From positions 1 through 37,795 of the forward strand of contig NZ_BONI01000085.1 in assembly GCF_016862635.1 (NCBI RefSeq): a stretch of DNA of 37,795 nt, in the 5' to 3' direction. Shown here one piece after another: positions 8,496 to 17,651 of this stretch (positions within the stretch are counted from its first letter, which is position 1; each line of letters begins with the position of its first letter). The stretch is from Catellatospora coxensis. Its GTDB lineage: Bacteria; Actinomycetota; Actinomycetes; Mycobacteriales; Micromonosporaceae. The notes beneath the pieces were generated by a model. The model did not search any database. It had not been told where the DNA came from and worked only from the letters and a program-made list of their open reading frames with translations. A program made the translations under genes and the position numbers.

Positions 8496-9773
8496 TCAGC
8501 CGATCCGATCGATGATCAGCGGGCGTACGGGCGCCGGCCCGTCCCCGACGACGACGGCCGACGCGGCGTCGACCCGGGCCGCCGGCAACCGCGACGGGTC
8601 GTCGGCACGCAGCTCGTACAGCACGTCACCGGCGGCGACCCGGTCCCCGGGGCGCTTGTGCAGCACCACGCCGGCCGCGGCGCTGACCGGGTCCTCCTTG
8701 CGGGCCCGGCCGGCCCCGAGCCGCCACGCGGCCAGGCCGAGGCCGAGCGCGTCGACCGACGCCACGGTCCCGGAGCGCTCGGCCCGGACCTGCTCGACCT
8801 CGTTGGCGACGGGCAGCGGCGCGTCGGGGTCGCCGCCCTGGGCGCGGATCATCGCCCGCCAGGAGTCCATGGCCCGGCCGTCGTGCAGCGCGTCGGCGGG
8901 GTCGACGTCGGACAGCCCGGCCGCCGACAGCATCTCGCGGGCCAAGGCCAGGGTCAGCTCGACGACGTCGGCGGGGCCGCCGCCGGCCAGCACGTCCAGC
9001 GACTCCTGCACCTCGACGGCGTTGCCGATGGTCAGGCCGAGCGGGGTGTTCATGTCGGTGAGCAGGGCGACCGTGTCGACGCCGTGCGCCCGGCCCAGCT
9101 CGACCATGGTGCGGGCCAGCTCGCGGGCGTGCTCCACCGACTTCATGAAGGCGCCGGTGCCGACCTTCACGTCGAGCACCAGCGCGCCGGTGCCCTCGGC
9201 GATCTTCTTGCTCATGATCGAGCTGGCGATCAGCGGGATCGCCTCGACGGTCCCGGTGACGTCGCGCAGGGCGTACAGCTTGCGATCGGCCGGGGCGAGG
9301 CCGGTGCCGGCCTGGCAGATCACCGCGCCGACGTCGCGCAGCTGGGAGATGAACTCCTCGTTGCTGAGCGCGGCCCGCCAGCCGGGGATGGACTCCAGCT
9401 TGTCCAGGGTCCCGCCGGTGTGCCCGAGCCCGCGGCCGGACAGCTGCGGCACAGCCGCGCCGCAGGCCGCCACGAGCGGGGTCAGCGGCAGCGTGATCTT
9501 GTCACCGACGCCGCCGGTGGAGTGCTTGTCCACGGTCGGCCGGGAGACCTTGGACAGGTCCAGCCGCTCCCCTGAGGCGATCATCGCGGCGGTCCACCGG
9601 GCGATCTCCCGGTCGGTCATGCCGCGCAGCAGGATCGCCATGGCCAGCGCCGACATCTGCTCGTCGGCGACATGCCCCCGGGTGTACGCGTCGACGACCC
9701 AGTCGATCTGCTCGTCGCCGAGCTCACCACCGTCCCGCTTGGCCCGGATGACGTCGACAGCGGCGAAGCTCAT
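8496..9773 (-). CDS. deoA: Thymidine phosphorylase
   Basis: A 425-residue pyrimidine-nucleoside phosphorylase that splits thymidine or deoxyuridine into base and deoxyribose-1-phosphate. It shows the phosphate-binding KHSTGGVGDK, the family signature SGRGLGHTGGTLDKLE and the C-terminal PYNP domain (GVVLHKRPGDRVAAGDVLYEL). The ATG at 9773 has GAGGAG five to six bases upstream. It follows cdd after a 43-bp spacer that contains a 16-codon mini-frame. Together the two enzymes would take deoxycytidine through deoxyuridine to uracil. Confidence 0.95.
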   Translation of the reverse strand: MSFAAVDVIRAKRDGGELGDEQIDWVVDAYTRGHVADEQMSALAMAILLRGMTDREIARWTAAMIASGERLDLSKVSRPTVDKHSTGGVGDKITLPLTPLVAACGAAVPQLSGRGLGHTGGTLDKLESIPGWRAALSNEEFISQLRDVGAVICQAGTGLAPADRKLYALRDVTGTVEAIPLIASSIMSKKIAEGTGALVLDVKVGTGAFMKSVEHARELARTMVELGRAHGVDTVALLTDMNTPLGLTIGNAVEVQESLDVLAGGGPADVVELTLALAREMLSAAGLSDVDPADALHDGRAMDSWRAMIRAQGGDPDAPLPVANEVEQVRAERSGTVASVDALGLGLAAWRLGAGRARKEDPVSAAAGVVLHKRPGDRVAAGDVLYELRADDPSRLPAARVDAASAVVVGDGPAPVRPLIIDRIG

Positions 9774-9820
9774 GCCCTCTCCTCGTTGCGCTCGGCTCCG
9801 TCACGCGAAACAACGCTCAT
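9770..9820 (-). CDS. 16-codon mini-frame bridging cdd and deoA
   Basis: The frame reads MSVVSRDGAERNEERA. Its ATG overlaps the cdd stop codon (ATGA, 9817-9820) and its TGA overlaps the deoA start (ATGA, 9770-9773). The deoA ribosome binding site GAGGAG lies inside its last codons. It may serve only to carry terminating ribosomes to deoA; a functional peptide is not shown. Too short for coding statistics, so moderate to low confidence. Confidence 0.4.
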   Translation of the reverse strand: MSVVSRDGAERNEERA

Positions 9821-10227
9821 GAACCGTTACCTCCGTTGACAGCTTCCAGCTCGGCCAGGCCGAACCCGTGCGGGAGCAGCTCCGCCATGGTCAGCGGGCC
9901 ACCCTCGGCGTCGATCAGCATGCGCGGGCCGCCCTGCTCCCAGAGCAGCTGGCGGCAGCGCCCGCAGGGCAGCAGCGGGTCGCCGTCGCCGTTCACGCAT
10001 GCCATCGCGACCAGCTTGCCGCCTCCGGTGGCGTGCAGCTGCGACACCATGCCGCACTCGGCGCACAGCACCACGCCGTACGCGGCGTTCTCGACGTTGC
10101 AGCCGACCACCACCCGGCCGTCGTCGACCAGGCCCGCGGCGCCCACCGGGAATTTCGAGTAGGGCGCGTACGCCCGGTGCATGACCTCCACCGCGGCGAT
10201 CCGCAGCTTCTCCCAGTCGACGTCCAT
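9817..10227 (-). CDS. cdd: Cytidine deaminase
   Basis: A 136-residue homotetramer-type cytidine deaminase that converts (deoxy)cytidine to (deoxy)uridine. Visible motifs are AYAPYSKFPVGAA, CNVENAAYG, the zinc and proton-shuttle site CAECGM (Cys-Ala-Glu) and PCGRCRQ. The ATG at 10227 is preceded by AAAGGAAC at good spacing; in-frame sequence further upstream is not family-like. It follows the second permease gene after 77 bp containing a hairpin, and precedes deoA in the same operon. Confidence 0.96.
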   Translation of the reverse strand: MDVDWEKLRIAAVEVMHRAYAPYSKFPVGAAGLVDDGRVVVGCNVENAAYGVVLCAECGMVSQLHATGGGKLVAMACVNGDGDPLLPCGRCRQLLWEQGGPRMLIDAEGGPLTMAELLPHGFGLAELEAVNGGNGS

Positions 10228-10253
10228 GACCGTTCCTTTCGCTCGCCCGAAAC

Positions 10254-10279
10254 GCGTGGCGCCCGAGCGGGCTCCACGC
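10254..10279 (-). promoter_or_regulatory. Intra-operon hairpin before cdd
   Basis: GCGTGG/CCACGC arms with an inner GCCCG/CGGGC stem, interrupted by one mismatch, lie between the permease stop and the cdd ribosome binding site. There is no U-tract. It could stabilise the 3' end of the transporter message or reduce read-through into cdd. Confidence 0.5.
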
Positions 10280-10304
10280 AAGATCGGACCATCCAGCCTA
10301 GCCG

Positions 10305-11573
10305 TCAGCCCTTGACGTAGGGCTTGCCGTCGGCGGCGGGCGCGCGGACGCGTCCCACCAGCCCGGCCACCGCGAAGATCGTCGCGAGGTACGGCAGCAT
10401 GCTCAGGAACTGGCTCGGGATGGGGCTGCTGATGCTGTTCAGGAAGCCGGTCAGCGCCCCGAAGAAGCCGAAGAACAGCGACGCGAAGAACGCGCCGACC
10501 GGGTGCCACCGGCCGAAGATCATGGCAGCCAGCGCGATGAAGCCCGCGCCGCTGACCATGTACTTGCTGAACCCGGTGGTCGACAGCATCGAGAAGTACG
10601 CGCCGCCGAACCCGGCCACCAGCCCCGCGAGCAGCACGTTCGCGTACCGCAGCCCGAGCACCCGGATGCCGACGGTGTCCGCCGCGGCCGGGTGCTCGCC
10701 GACGGCGCGGGTACGCAGCCCCCAGCGGGTGCGGAACAGCGCGATCGTGATCACGACGACCGCGATCAGCGAGCCGTAGCTGAAGATGTTGCCGTTGAAC
10801 AGCGCCGGACCGATGATCGGGATCTCGGACAGCACCGGGACGGGCCAGCTCGGCACCTTGCCCGGGAAGTTGTACGCGTCGGTGTCCGGCCGCATCACCT
10901 GCTCGTAGAAGAACGCGGTGAGGCCGCCGGCGAACACGTTCAGCACGATGCCCACGACCACCTGGTCCACCAGGTACTTGATGGCGAACACGGCCAGGAT
11001 CGCCGACAGCAGCGCGCCGCCGACCGCGGCGGCCACCAGGCCCAGCCAGAAGTTGCCGGTGAGCGTGCCGAACAGCGCGCCGAAGAACGCGCCGGTGAGC
11101 AGCTGCCCCTCGATCGCCACGTTGACCACGCCGCTGCGCTCGCACAGCACGCCGCCGAGCGAGCCGAAGATCAGCGGGATGGCGGCGGTGAAGGTCGCCG
11201 CGGCGATGAAGCCCAGCGGCATGGTGTGCGACACCGGCGACACCGACATCTGCCAGCACAGCGCCGAGATGATGAAGCCCATCAGGGCCACGCCGGTCAG
11301 CACGCCGAAGTACCGGCCGGTGACCAGCATCGCGACCCCGGCCGCGAGCGCGACCAGCCCGAAGAAGATCGCGCCGAACGTGCCCGGGATGTCGAACCCG
11401 GCCCCGTCCACGGTCTCGCCGAGCGCGAAGCGCGCGTTCTCGGAGCCGGCCAGCGCGCCGAACACGATCGTGGCCAGCAGGCCCAGGACGACCATGACCG
11501 CGCCGGTCTTGCGGGTGCGGGTCCAGTAGGCCTCCGGCACCGCCAGCTCGACATCCATCGTGGAGGTAGTCAC
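10305..11573 (-). CDS. Nucleoside ABC transporter permease 2 (YufQ-type)
   Basis: About 422 residues with some nine to ten hydrophobic segments. The family hallmarks are IFGSLGGVLCERSGVVNVAIEG, the later AVGEHPAAADTVGI cytoplasmic loop that contacts the ATPase, and GFIALAAMIFGRWHPVGAF. It pairs with the preceding permease in a BMP-dependent uptake system for nucleosides. The GTG at 11573 is favoured because GAAGGGG lies five bases upstream; GTG 11579 (overlapping the upstream stop as GTGA) and ATG 11558 are alternatives. It follows permease 1 directly and precedes cdd. Confidence 0.9.
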   Translation of the reverse strand: MTTSTMDVELAVPEAYWTRTRKTGAVMVVLGLLATIVFGALAGSENARFALGETVDGAGFDIPGTFGAIFFGLVALAAGVAMLVTGRYFGVLTGVALMGFIISALCWQMSVSPVSHTMPLGFIAAATFTAAIPLIFGSLGGVLCERSGVVNVAIEGQLLTGAFFGALFGTLTGNFWLGLVAAAVGGALLSAILAVFAIKYLVDQVVVGIVLNVFAGGLTAFFYEQVMRPDTDAYNFPGKVPSWPVPVLSEIPIIGPALFNGNIFSYGSLIAVVVITIALFRTRWGLRTRAVGEHPAAADTVGIRVLGLRYANVLLAGLVAGFGGAYFSMLSTTGFSKYMVSGAGFIALAAMIFGRWHPVGAFFASLFFGFFGALTGFLNSISSPIPSQFLSMLPYLATIFAVAGLVGRVRAPAADGKPYVKG

Positions 11574-11575
11574 GC

Positions 11576-12978
11576 TCACCCCTTCGCCAATCCGGCCTGC
11601 GCGGCCGCAGCCGGCGACCTGCGCAGCCTGTAGATCGCCTTCACCAGCGCCGGGGCGGCGACGAAGAGCACGATCAGTGCCTGGATGACGCCGACCAGCT
11701 CGACGGACACGCCGGAGAAGGTCTGCATCGCGTTGCCGCCGGCCTGCAGCGCGCCGAACAGCAGGCCCGCGCCGACGACACCCCACGGGCGGACCCGGCC
11801 GAGCAGGGCGACCAGGATGCCGTTGAAGCCGATCTGGCCGAGCATGTCGACGGTCAGCGCCGGGGCGGTGCCCAGCGCGACGCTGGTGCCGCCGAGGCCG
11901 GCCAGCGCACCCGCCAGCGCCATGGTCAGGGCGATGGTCGTGCCGACCTTGATGCCGGCGGTGGCGGCGGCGTGCGGGTTGTGCCCGACGGCGCGCAGCT
12001 CGAAGCCGAACCGGCCGCGCTTGAGCAGCCAGGCCACCCCGGCGGCGGCCAGCACGGCCAGCACGATCCCGAGGTTCGCCCGCAGCAGCGGGTCCGGGAT
12101 CAGCTGCGGCAGCTTCCCGGACTCCTGGATCGGCTTGCTGATCGCGTCCGACCGGTTCGGGTCCTTGATCCCCTGCTGCAGGATGAACCAGCCCAGGAAC
12201 AGGAACGCGATGTTGTTCAGCATGATCGTCAGGATGACCTCGTGCGCGCCCGTACGCGCCTTGAGGACGCCGACCAGGTAACCCCAGAGCCCACCGAGCA
12301 GCGCGCCCGCGAGCACGCCGAGCGGCACCTGCACGATCGCGGGCAGCGACAGCGCGAGGCCGACCGTGCCGCCGCCGATCGCGCCCATGATCGCCTGGCC
12401 CTGGCCACCGATGTTGAACAGGCCGGCCCGGAACGGCACCGCGACGGCCAGACCGGTGAAGATCAGCGGCGCGGCGTTGGTCAGCGTCTCCGAGATCGGG
12501 TAGAACACCTGCTGCCAGGTGGTCATGTTCCAGTACCAGCGGTTCACCGTGTCCGGGTTGACGACCGCGCCCTTGAACATGTCGGTGTACGCGGTGCTGA
12601 CGAACGCCCAGGTGTCGCCGATCGTCTTGCCCGGTTGGTAGAGCAGGTACTGCCACTGGTCGCGGACCTCGGCGTTGCCGACGACCATCAGCACGCCGCC
12701 GCAGATCAGCGCGAGCACGATCGCCAGCAGGGTGACCGTGAAGTTGTTGTCGGCCCACAGCTCCTCGCGGAACGCCCGCGCGAAGGACCGCTTCTCCTCC
12801 TTCTCGGGGGCGCGGTGCTTCGGCTGCCGCTCCGCCTGGTCGTGGTGCTCCGCCTGACCGGCGGCGGGCAGCGCCGGGTCGACGTGGTACTGGTCCACGC
12901 CGGGGGTCGGCAGCGCCGGGCCCTTGTCGGGCGACGCGGCGGTCGCGCCGGGTTCGGCCTCGATCGGCTCGTGCGACG

Positions 12979-12982
<4 letters not shown>
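11576..12982 (-). CDS. Nucleoside ABC transporter permease 1 (YufP-type)
   Basis: A 468-residue inner-membrane permease. A charged, probably disordered N-terminal extension of about 75 residues (rich in Glu, Pro, His, Lys) precedes the first membrane segment [20 protein letters not shown]. The family core includes [25 protein letters not shown] and [14 protein letters not shown], the ATPase-contacting loop. The ATG overlaps the ATPase gene stop in an ATGA (12979-12982), showing translational coupling. With permease 2 it would form the heterodimeric channel. Confidence 0.92.
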
Positions 12983-14553
<1,571 letters not shown>

Positions 14554-14558
14554 CTCCG

Positions 14559-14564
14559 ACCTCC
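14559..14564 (-). promoter_or_regulatory. GGAGGT ribosome binding site selecting a CTG start
   Basis: A full Shine-Dalgarno GGAGGT is followed by five bases (CGGAG) and then CTG at 14553. It decides the start of the nucleoside ABC ATPase because no conventional start codon is available in frame. Confidence 0.75.
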
Positions 14565-14767
14565 GTTGGTCCCGTGCACCACCGGACCGGGCCGAGCGGC
14601 GGGGGTGCCGTCACGTTCCGTCTTCCGAGGGCGAGTGTGCGCTCATTATGTGGGCGGGTCCGGGGGGAGCGCACTCCCCGGTCCGCACTGAGGCGTCAAC
14701 CGGTCCGGCCGCCACCTCGGCCACGGATTCCGTGGCCGGGACAGCGGCCGGTCGAGGAAAGCGAGGC

Positions 14768-14802
14768 CGCCCTCTCCGGTGATGATCTCATCGGAGAGGG
14801 CG
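14768..14802 (-). terminator. Stem-loop between binding-protein gene and ATPase gene
   Basis: A perfect 11-bp stem, CGCCCTCTCCG paired with CGGAGAGGGCG, has a 13-nt loop and lies 8 bp after the lipoprotein gene stop. It lacks a U-tract. Such stem-loops often stabilise the binding-protein message and limit read-through to the membrane components, giving the usual excess of binding protein. Confidence 0.65.
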
Positions 14803-14810
14803 ACCGGGTG

Positions 14811-15890
14811 TCACTTCGGCTGGGCCGGGGACTCAACCACGATCTTGCCGGAGATGATGTCCTGCTTCAGCGTCTCGACCTCGGCCTTGAGGGCCGGGTC
14901 GATCTTGCTGTCGAAGTCGTGGTACGGGGCCAGCGAGACGCCGTTGTTGGCCAGCGTGCCCATGAAGCCGCCGGTCAGCAGGGTGCCCGGGGTGCCGGCG
15001 GCCTTGGTCACGGCCTCCTTCACACCGTCGGTGGAGTTCTTGACCACGGTCGTCAGCATGACGTTGCCGTACTTGGTGGTCTCGAAGCCGTCCGCGTCGA
15101 CCCAGATCACGACGAACTTGTTGCCGGCGTTGGCGGCCGAGCCGAGGCCCGCGCCACCCGCGACCGGGAAGATCACGTCGGCGCCCTGAGCGGCCAGCGT
15201 GTCCGACTTCTGCTTGCCCTTGTCCTGCGAGCCGAAGTCGTCGGTGAACAGGCCGTCCTGCTTGGCCTTGTCCCAGCCGAGCACCTGGACGTTCTTGCCC
15301 TTGGCCTTGTTGTAGGCGGCGACACCGTCGGCGAAGCCGTCCATGAAGATCGTCACCGGCGGGATCTTCATGCCGCCGTAGGTGCCGACCTTGCCCGACT
15401 TCGAGTAGCCCGCCGCCAGGTAGCCGGCGAGGTACGCCGCCTGCTGGGTCTGGAACTGGATCGGGTACACGTTCGCCAGGCCGAGGTTGTCGGCGTCGAC
15501 GATCGAGAACTGGACCTTCGCGTTGGCGGTCGCGGCCTTCTTGGTCGCGTCGCCCATCAGACCGCCGACGGCCTGGATGTACTGGCAGCCCTTGGTGACC
15601 GAGTTGGCCAGGTTCGGGTCGTAGTCGGCCATGGCGGTCGACGCGGTGTAGCTGGGCTCGATCGCCGAGTTCGCGGCCTTGGCGGCCTGCAGGCCCGCCC
15701 AGGACGAGGCGTTGAACGAGTGGTCGTCGATGCCACCGGTGTCGGTCACCATGCATGCGCTGAACTTGGCAGCGGCGCTGGTGCCGGTGCCCGGCGTCTC
15801 CTCAGTCGGCTTGGCACAGGCGGCTGCGGCGAACGCGAGGCCCGCAGACGCGACAAGCGCGACAATCTTCATCCCACGCACAGGGCGCAA
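14811..15890 (-). CDS. BMP-family nucleoside-binding lipoprotein
   Basis: About 359 residues. A signal sequence with the lipobox AFAAAAC (Cys near residue 25) is followed by a basic membrane protein (BMP/PnrA-like) domain: MVTDTGGIDDHSFNASSWAGLQ, SIVDADN, YLAGYLAAGYSKSGKVGTYGGM, ADVIFPVAGGAG and WVDADGFE. Family members bind purine or pyrimidine nucleosides and deliver them to the YufO/P/Q-type transporter encoded just downstream. I favour TTG 15890, with GAGAGGAG six bases upstream; GTG 15881 and ATG 15872 are alternatives. It is the first gene of the minus-strand nucleoside operon. Confidence 0.9.
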   Translation of the reverse strand: MRPVRGMKIVALVASAGLAFAAAACAKPTEETPGTGTSAAAKFSACMVTDTGGIDDHSFNASSWAGLQAAKAANSAIEPSYTASTAMADYDPNLANSVTKGCQYIQAVGGLMGDATKKAATANAKVQFSIVDADNLGLANVYPIQFQTQQAAYLAGYLAAGYSKSGKVGTYGGMKIPPVTIFMDGFADGVAAYNKAKGKNVQVLGWDKAKQDGLFTDDFGSQDKGKQKSDTLAAQGADVIFPVAGGAGLGSAANAGNKFVVIWVDADGFETTKYGNVMLTTVVKNSTDGVKEAVTKAAGTPGTLLTGGFMGTLANNGVSLAPYHDFDSKIDPALKAEVETLKQDIISGKIVVESPAQPK

Positions 15891-16191
15891 GACGGTCTCC
15901 TCTCCCATAAAGACACCGCACATGGTCTTCCATCTTGTGTACAGATGGCGGCACGGTGAACCTCGCCCAGCAACATATCCTTCATATCGCCGTTCGAACG
16001 ACAATCGTGCAGGGTTGTTGAACGGTCGTTACCCCCGCGTGACCAGGACGTGTAATGGGTCACGAACGAGCCTCGGAGAATGGTGCGCACAACTGCGCAG
16101 CAGGGCCTAAAACCGGGCATTCGTTCAGTCCCATGCCTGGTTGCGACCGGGAGTGACGTTGGCGACTCGGGCTCGCGTACCCTCGGCGCTC
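15891..16191. promoter_or_regulatory. Divergent control region upstream of nucleoside operon
   Basis: A 301-bp spacer between the divergent lipoprotein and small membrane protein genes. It holds a perfect 10-bp palindrome CGTTCGAACG at 15991-16000 and a related TTGAACGGTCGTT at about 16018-16030, which could be operator half-sites. On the minus strand TTGTCG and GATATG-type hexamers could form a promoter, but the match is weak. No other gene is seen. Confidence 0.4.
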
Positions 16192-16548
16192 GTGGACGTT
16201 TTGGAAGCAGTACGCCTGATCCTGCGGTACGCGCACCTGGTCGGCTTCGCCCTGCTGCTGGGCGGCGCGCTGGTGCAGTACTACACGGGACGCATCTACA
16301 TCAACGCCGTCATGCTGTGGGGCGCGACCATCCAGGTCGTCACCGGCATCGCGCTGGCCGCGCCGCTGGGCCGCGAGGTGCAGCCCGACCCGGTCAAGCT
16401 GGCGGTCAAGGGCGTCATCGCCATCATGATCTTCATCATGGTGCTGATCCCGTACCTCAAGAAGCGCGAGACGGTCAACAAGGGCCACTTCCTCGCCATC
16501 ATCGGCCTGACCCTGGTCAACGCCGCCGTAGCCGTCTTCTGGCGCTGA
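16192..16548 (+). CDS. Small four-helix membrane protein, conserved in actinobacteria
   Basis: 118 residues with about four hydrophobic segments: LRYAHLVGFALLLGGALVQYY, INAVMLWGATIQVVTGIALAA, LAVKGVIAIMIFIMVLIPYL and FLAIIGLTLVNAAVAVFW. The first helix carries the RYAHLVGF-type start seen in small CopD/DUF2269-like integral membrane proteins, but the family is not certain. GTG 16192 begins MDVLEAVRLIL; no Shine-Dalgarno is seen and TACCCT lies about nine bases upstream, so the message may be leaderless. It is convergent with the AbiEi-like gene across a palindromic repeat. Confidence 0.75.
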   Translation: MDVLEAVRLILRYAHLVGFALLLGGALVQYYTGRIYINAVMLWGATIQVVTGIALAAPLGREVQPDPVKLAVKGVIAIMIFIMVLIPYLKKRETVNKGHFLAIIGLTLVNAAVAVFWR

Positions 16549-16568
16549 TCCCCGGCGCTCACGGGCCA

Positions 16569-16631
16569 TGATCGCTGTTTCCGGTCGCCGGCTGGGGTCA
16601 GACCGCAGCAGGTGACCTGAAACAGCGATCA
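16569..16631. repeat. TGATCGCTGTTTC palindrome between convergent genes
   Basis: Two 21-bp arms (16569-16589 and 16611-16631) match at 19 of 21 positions around a 21-nt loop. The right arm ends in TCA at 16629-16631, which is the stop codon of the minus-strand AbiEi-like gene. It probably works as a bidirectional terminator and looks like a dispersed repeat family. Confidence 0.8.
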
Positions 16632-17477
16632 GCGCCCGCGGCGGGCGCGGAGCGCGGCCTTGAGGTCGCGGACGACGGAGTCGAAGTCCGCCGCGACGCG
16701 CTCCGGGTCCGCGGCGACCACCAGCCACTCGCCGCCGAGCGACGGCACCGGCTCGTCGGCGCAGGCCACCGCCACCCGCTGCGCCGGCCAGGCGAGGTCG
16801 AGCCGCACCGCCGGCTCCCCGTCCCGGGCCAGCACGTACTTCACCACCGGGGCCGGCACCCCGGCCAGGACCAGGCGCACCCGCACCCGGCTCTCGTGCG
16901 CTCCCCGCGCGGCCGGGTCGACCAGTTGCGCCGCCTTCAGCAGCCGCCCCCAGCCGGGCTTGCCGATCCGGGCCTGGGCGTACTCGGTCAGCGCGCCGAC
17001 GCTCACCGCGCCCCGGGCCACCATCACGTCCAGCAGCGCCACGGCCTCCACCACGTCGAGCCAGCGCGCCAGGTCCCAGCCGGTGCGCTGCGGCGTGGTG
17101 ACCCGGATGCCGTCGACCCGCCGGGTCACGTCCTTCTCCGGCACGGGCCCCCGGTGCACGAGGATGCCCGCCATCGGCCCGAACCGGCCCGGGGTGAGGA
17201 TCTCCACCGCCTCGTCCGCCCCGTACGGCGCCCCGTACAGGCTGGCGGCGGAGCGGCCGGCGACGACCCCGTCCTCGGGCAGCAGGAAGTCGCTGACGGC
17301 CAGGCAGCGCAGCCGGTGGGTGATGGTCAGGTCGCGGTCGGCGTACACCCCGCGGAACAGCGGCCGCCAGGCGGAGCTGCGCAGCTGGGCGCGGGTGAGC
17401 AGGCCAGACTCCAGCGCGTCGGCTCCCCGGAAGATCCGGCGGGCGAGCGCTTCGGGGCGCAGCGGCGGCTTGGGCAC
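16629..17477 (-). CDS. AbiEi/DUF559-like protein
   Basis: About 282 residues. The N-terminal half resembles the actinobacterial AbiEi-antitoxin-like family: ARRIFRGADALESGLLTRAQLRSSAWRPLFRGVYAD, then THRLRCLAVSDFLLP and GRSAASLYGAP. The C-terminal part has the ESRVRVRLVLAGVP...VRLDLAWPAQRVAV block that normally leads into a Vsr/DUF559 nuclease-like fold. The usual EYDGxxH motif is missing here (ACADEP instead), so nuclease activity is doubtful. GTG 17477 (MPKPPLRPEAL) is favoured; the frame stays open to 17549. No partner toxin gene is adjacent, and its stop codon lies in a palindromic repeat. Confidence 0.72.
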   Translation of the reverse strand: MPKPPLRPEALARRIFRGADALESGLLTRAQLRSSAWRPLFRGVYADRDLTITHRLRCLAVSDFLLPEDGVVAGRSAASLYGAPYGADEAVEILTPGRFGPMAGILVHRGPVPEKDVTRRVDGIRVTTPQRTGWDLARWLDVVEAVALLDVMVARGAVSVGALTEYAQARIGKPGWGRLLKAAQLVDPAARGAHESRVRVRLVLAGVPAPVVKYVLARDGEPAVRLDLAWPAQRVAVACADEPVPSLGGEWLVVAADPERVAADFDSVVRDLKAALRARRGR

Positions 17478-17610
17478 GGGCGTCAGCGTAAGACCCCGAT
17501 TCACGCGATCTTGCGTGAGTCGCGAGGGCGACACGCCCGAAAAGGACATACCGGCAATCGATCATGCGAATTTCTCGCGATTACACGGCGTGTCGACACG
17601 TTTACGGCAA

Positions 17611-17645
17611 GTGGCGGCACACGGGGTCGAACCGCGTGCCGCCAC
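17611..17645 (-). terminator. Terminator after the GH13 cyclomaltodextrinase-like gene
   Basis: GTGGCGGCAC pairs with GTGCCGCCAC, with an inner CGG/CCG pairing after a mismatch. It lies 6 bp beyond the GH13 stop codon, followed on the minus strand by TTGCCGTAAAC. Nearby is a 12-bp perfect palindrome CGTGTCGACACG (17589-17600). Confidence 0.75.
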
Positions 17646-17651
17646 CGCCTG

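Noticed and set aside
8658-9575. Long open frame antisense to deoA
   Set aside because: Its composition is what a GC-rich shadow frame gives, it has no recognisable domain, and deoA on the other strand has all family motifs.
16629-17477. AbiEi-like gene as part of a toxin-antitoxin pair
   Set aside because: No AbiEii-type nucleotidyltransferase toxin is adjacent; neighbours are a small membrane protein and a maltodextrin enzyme.
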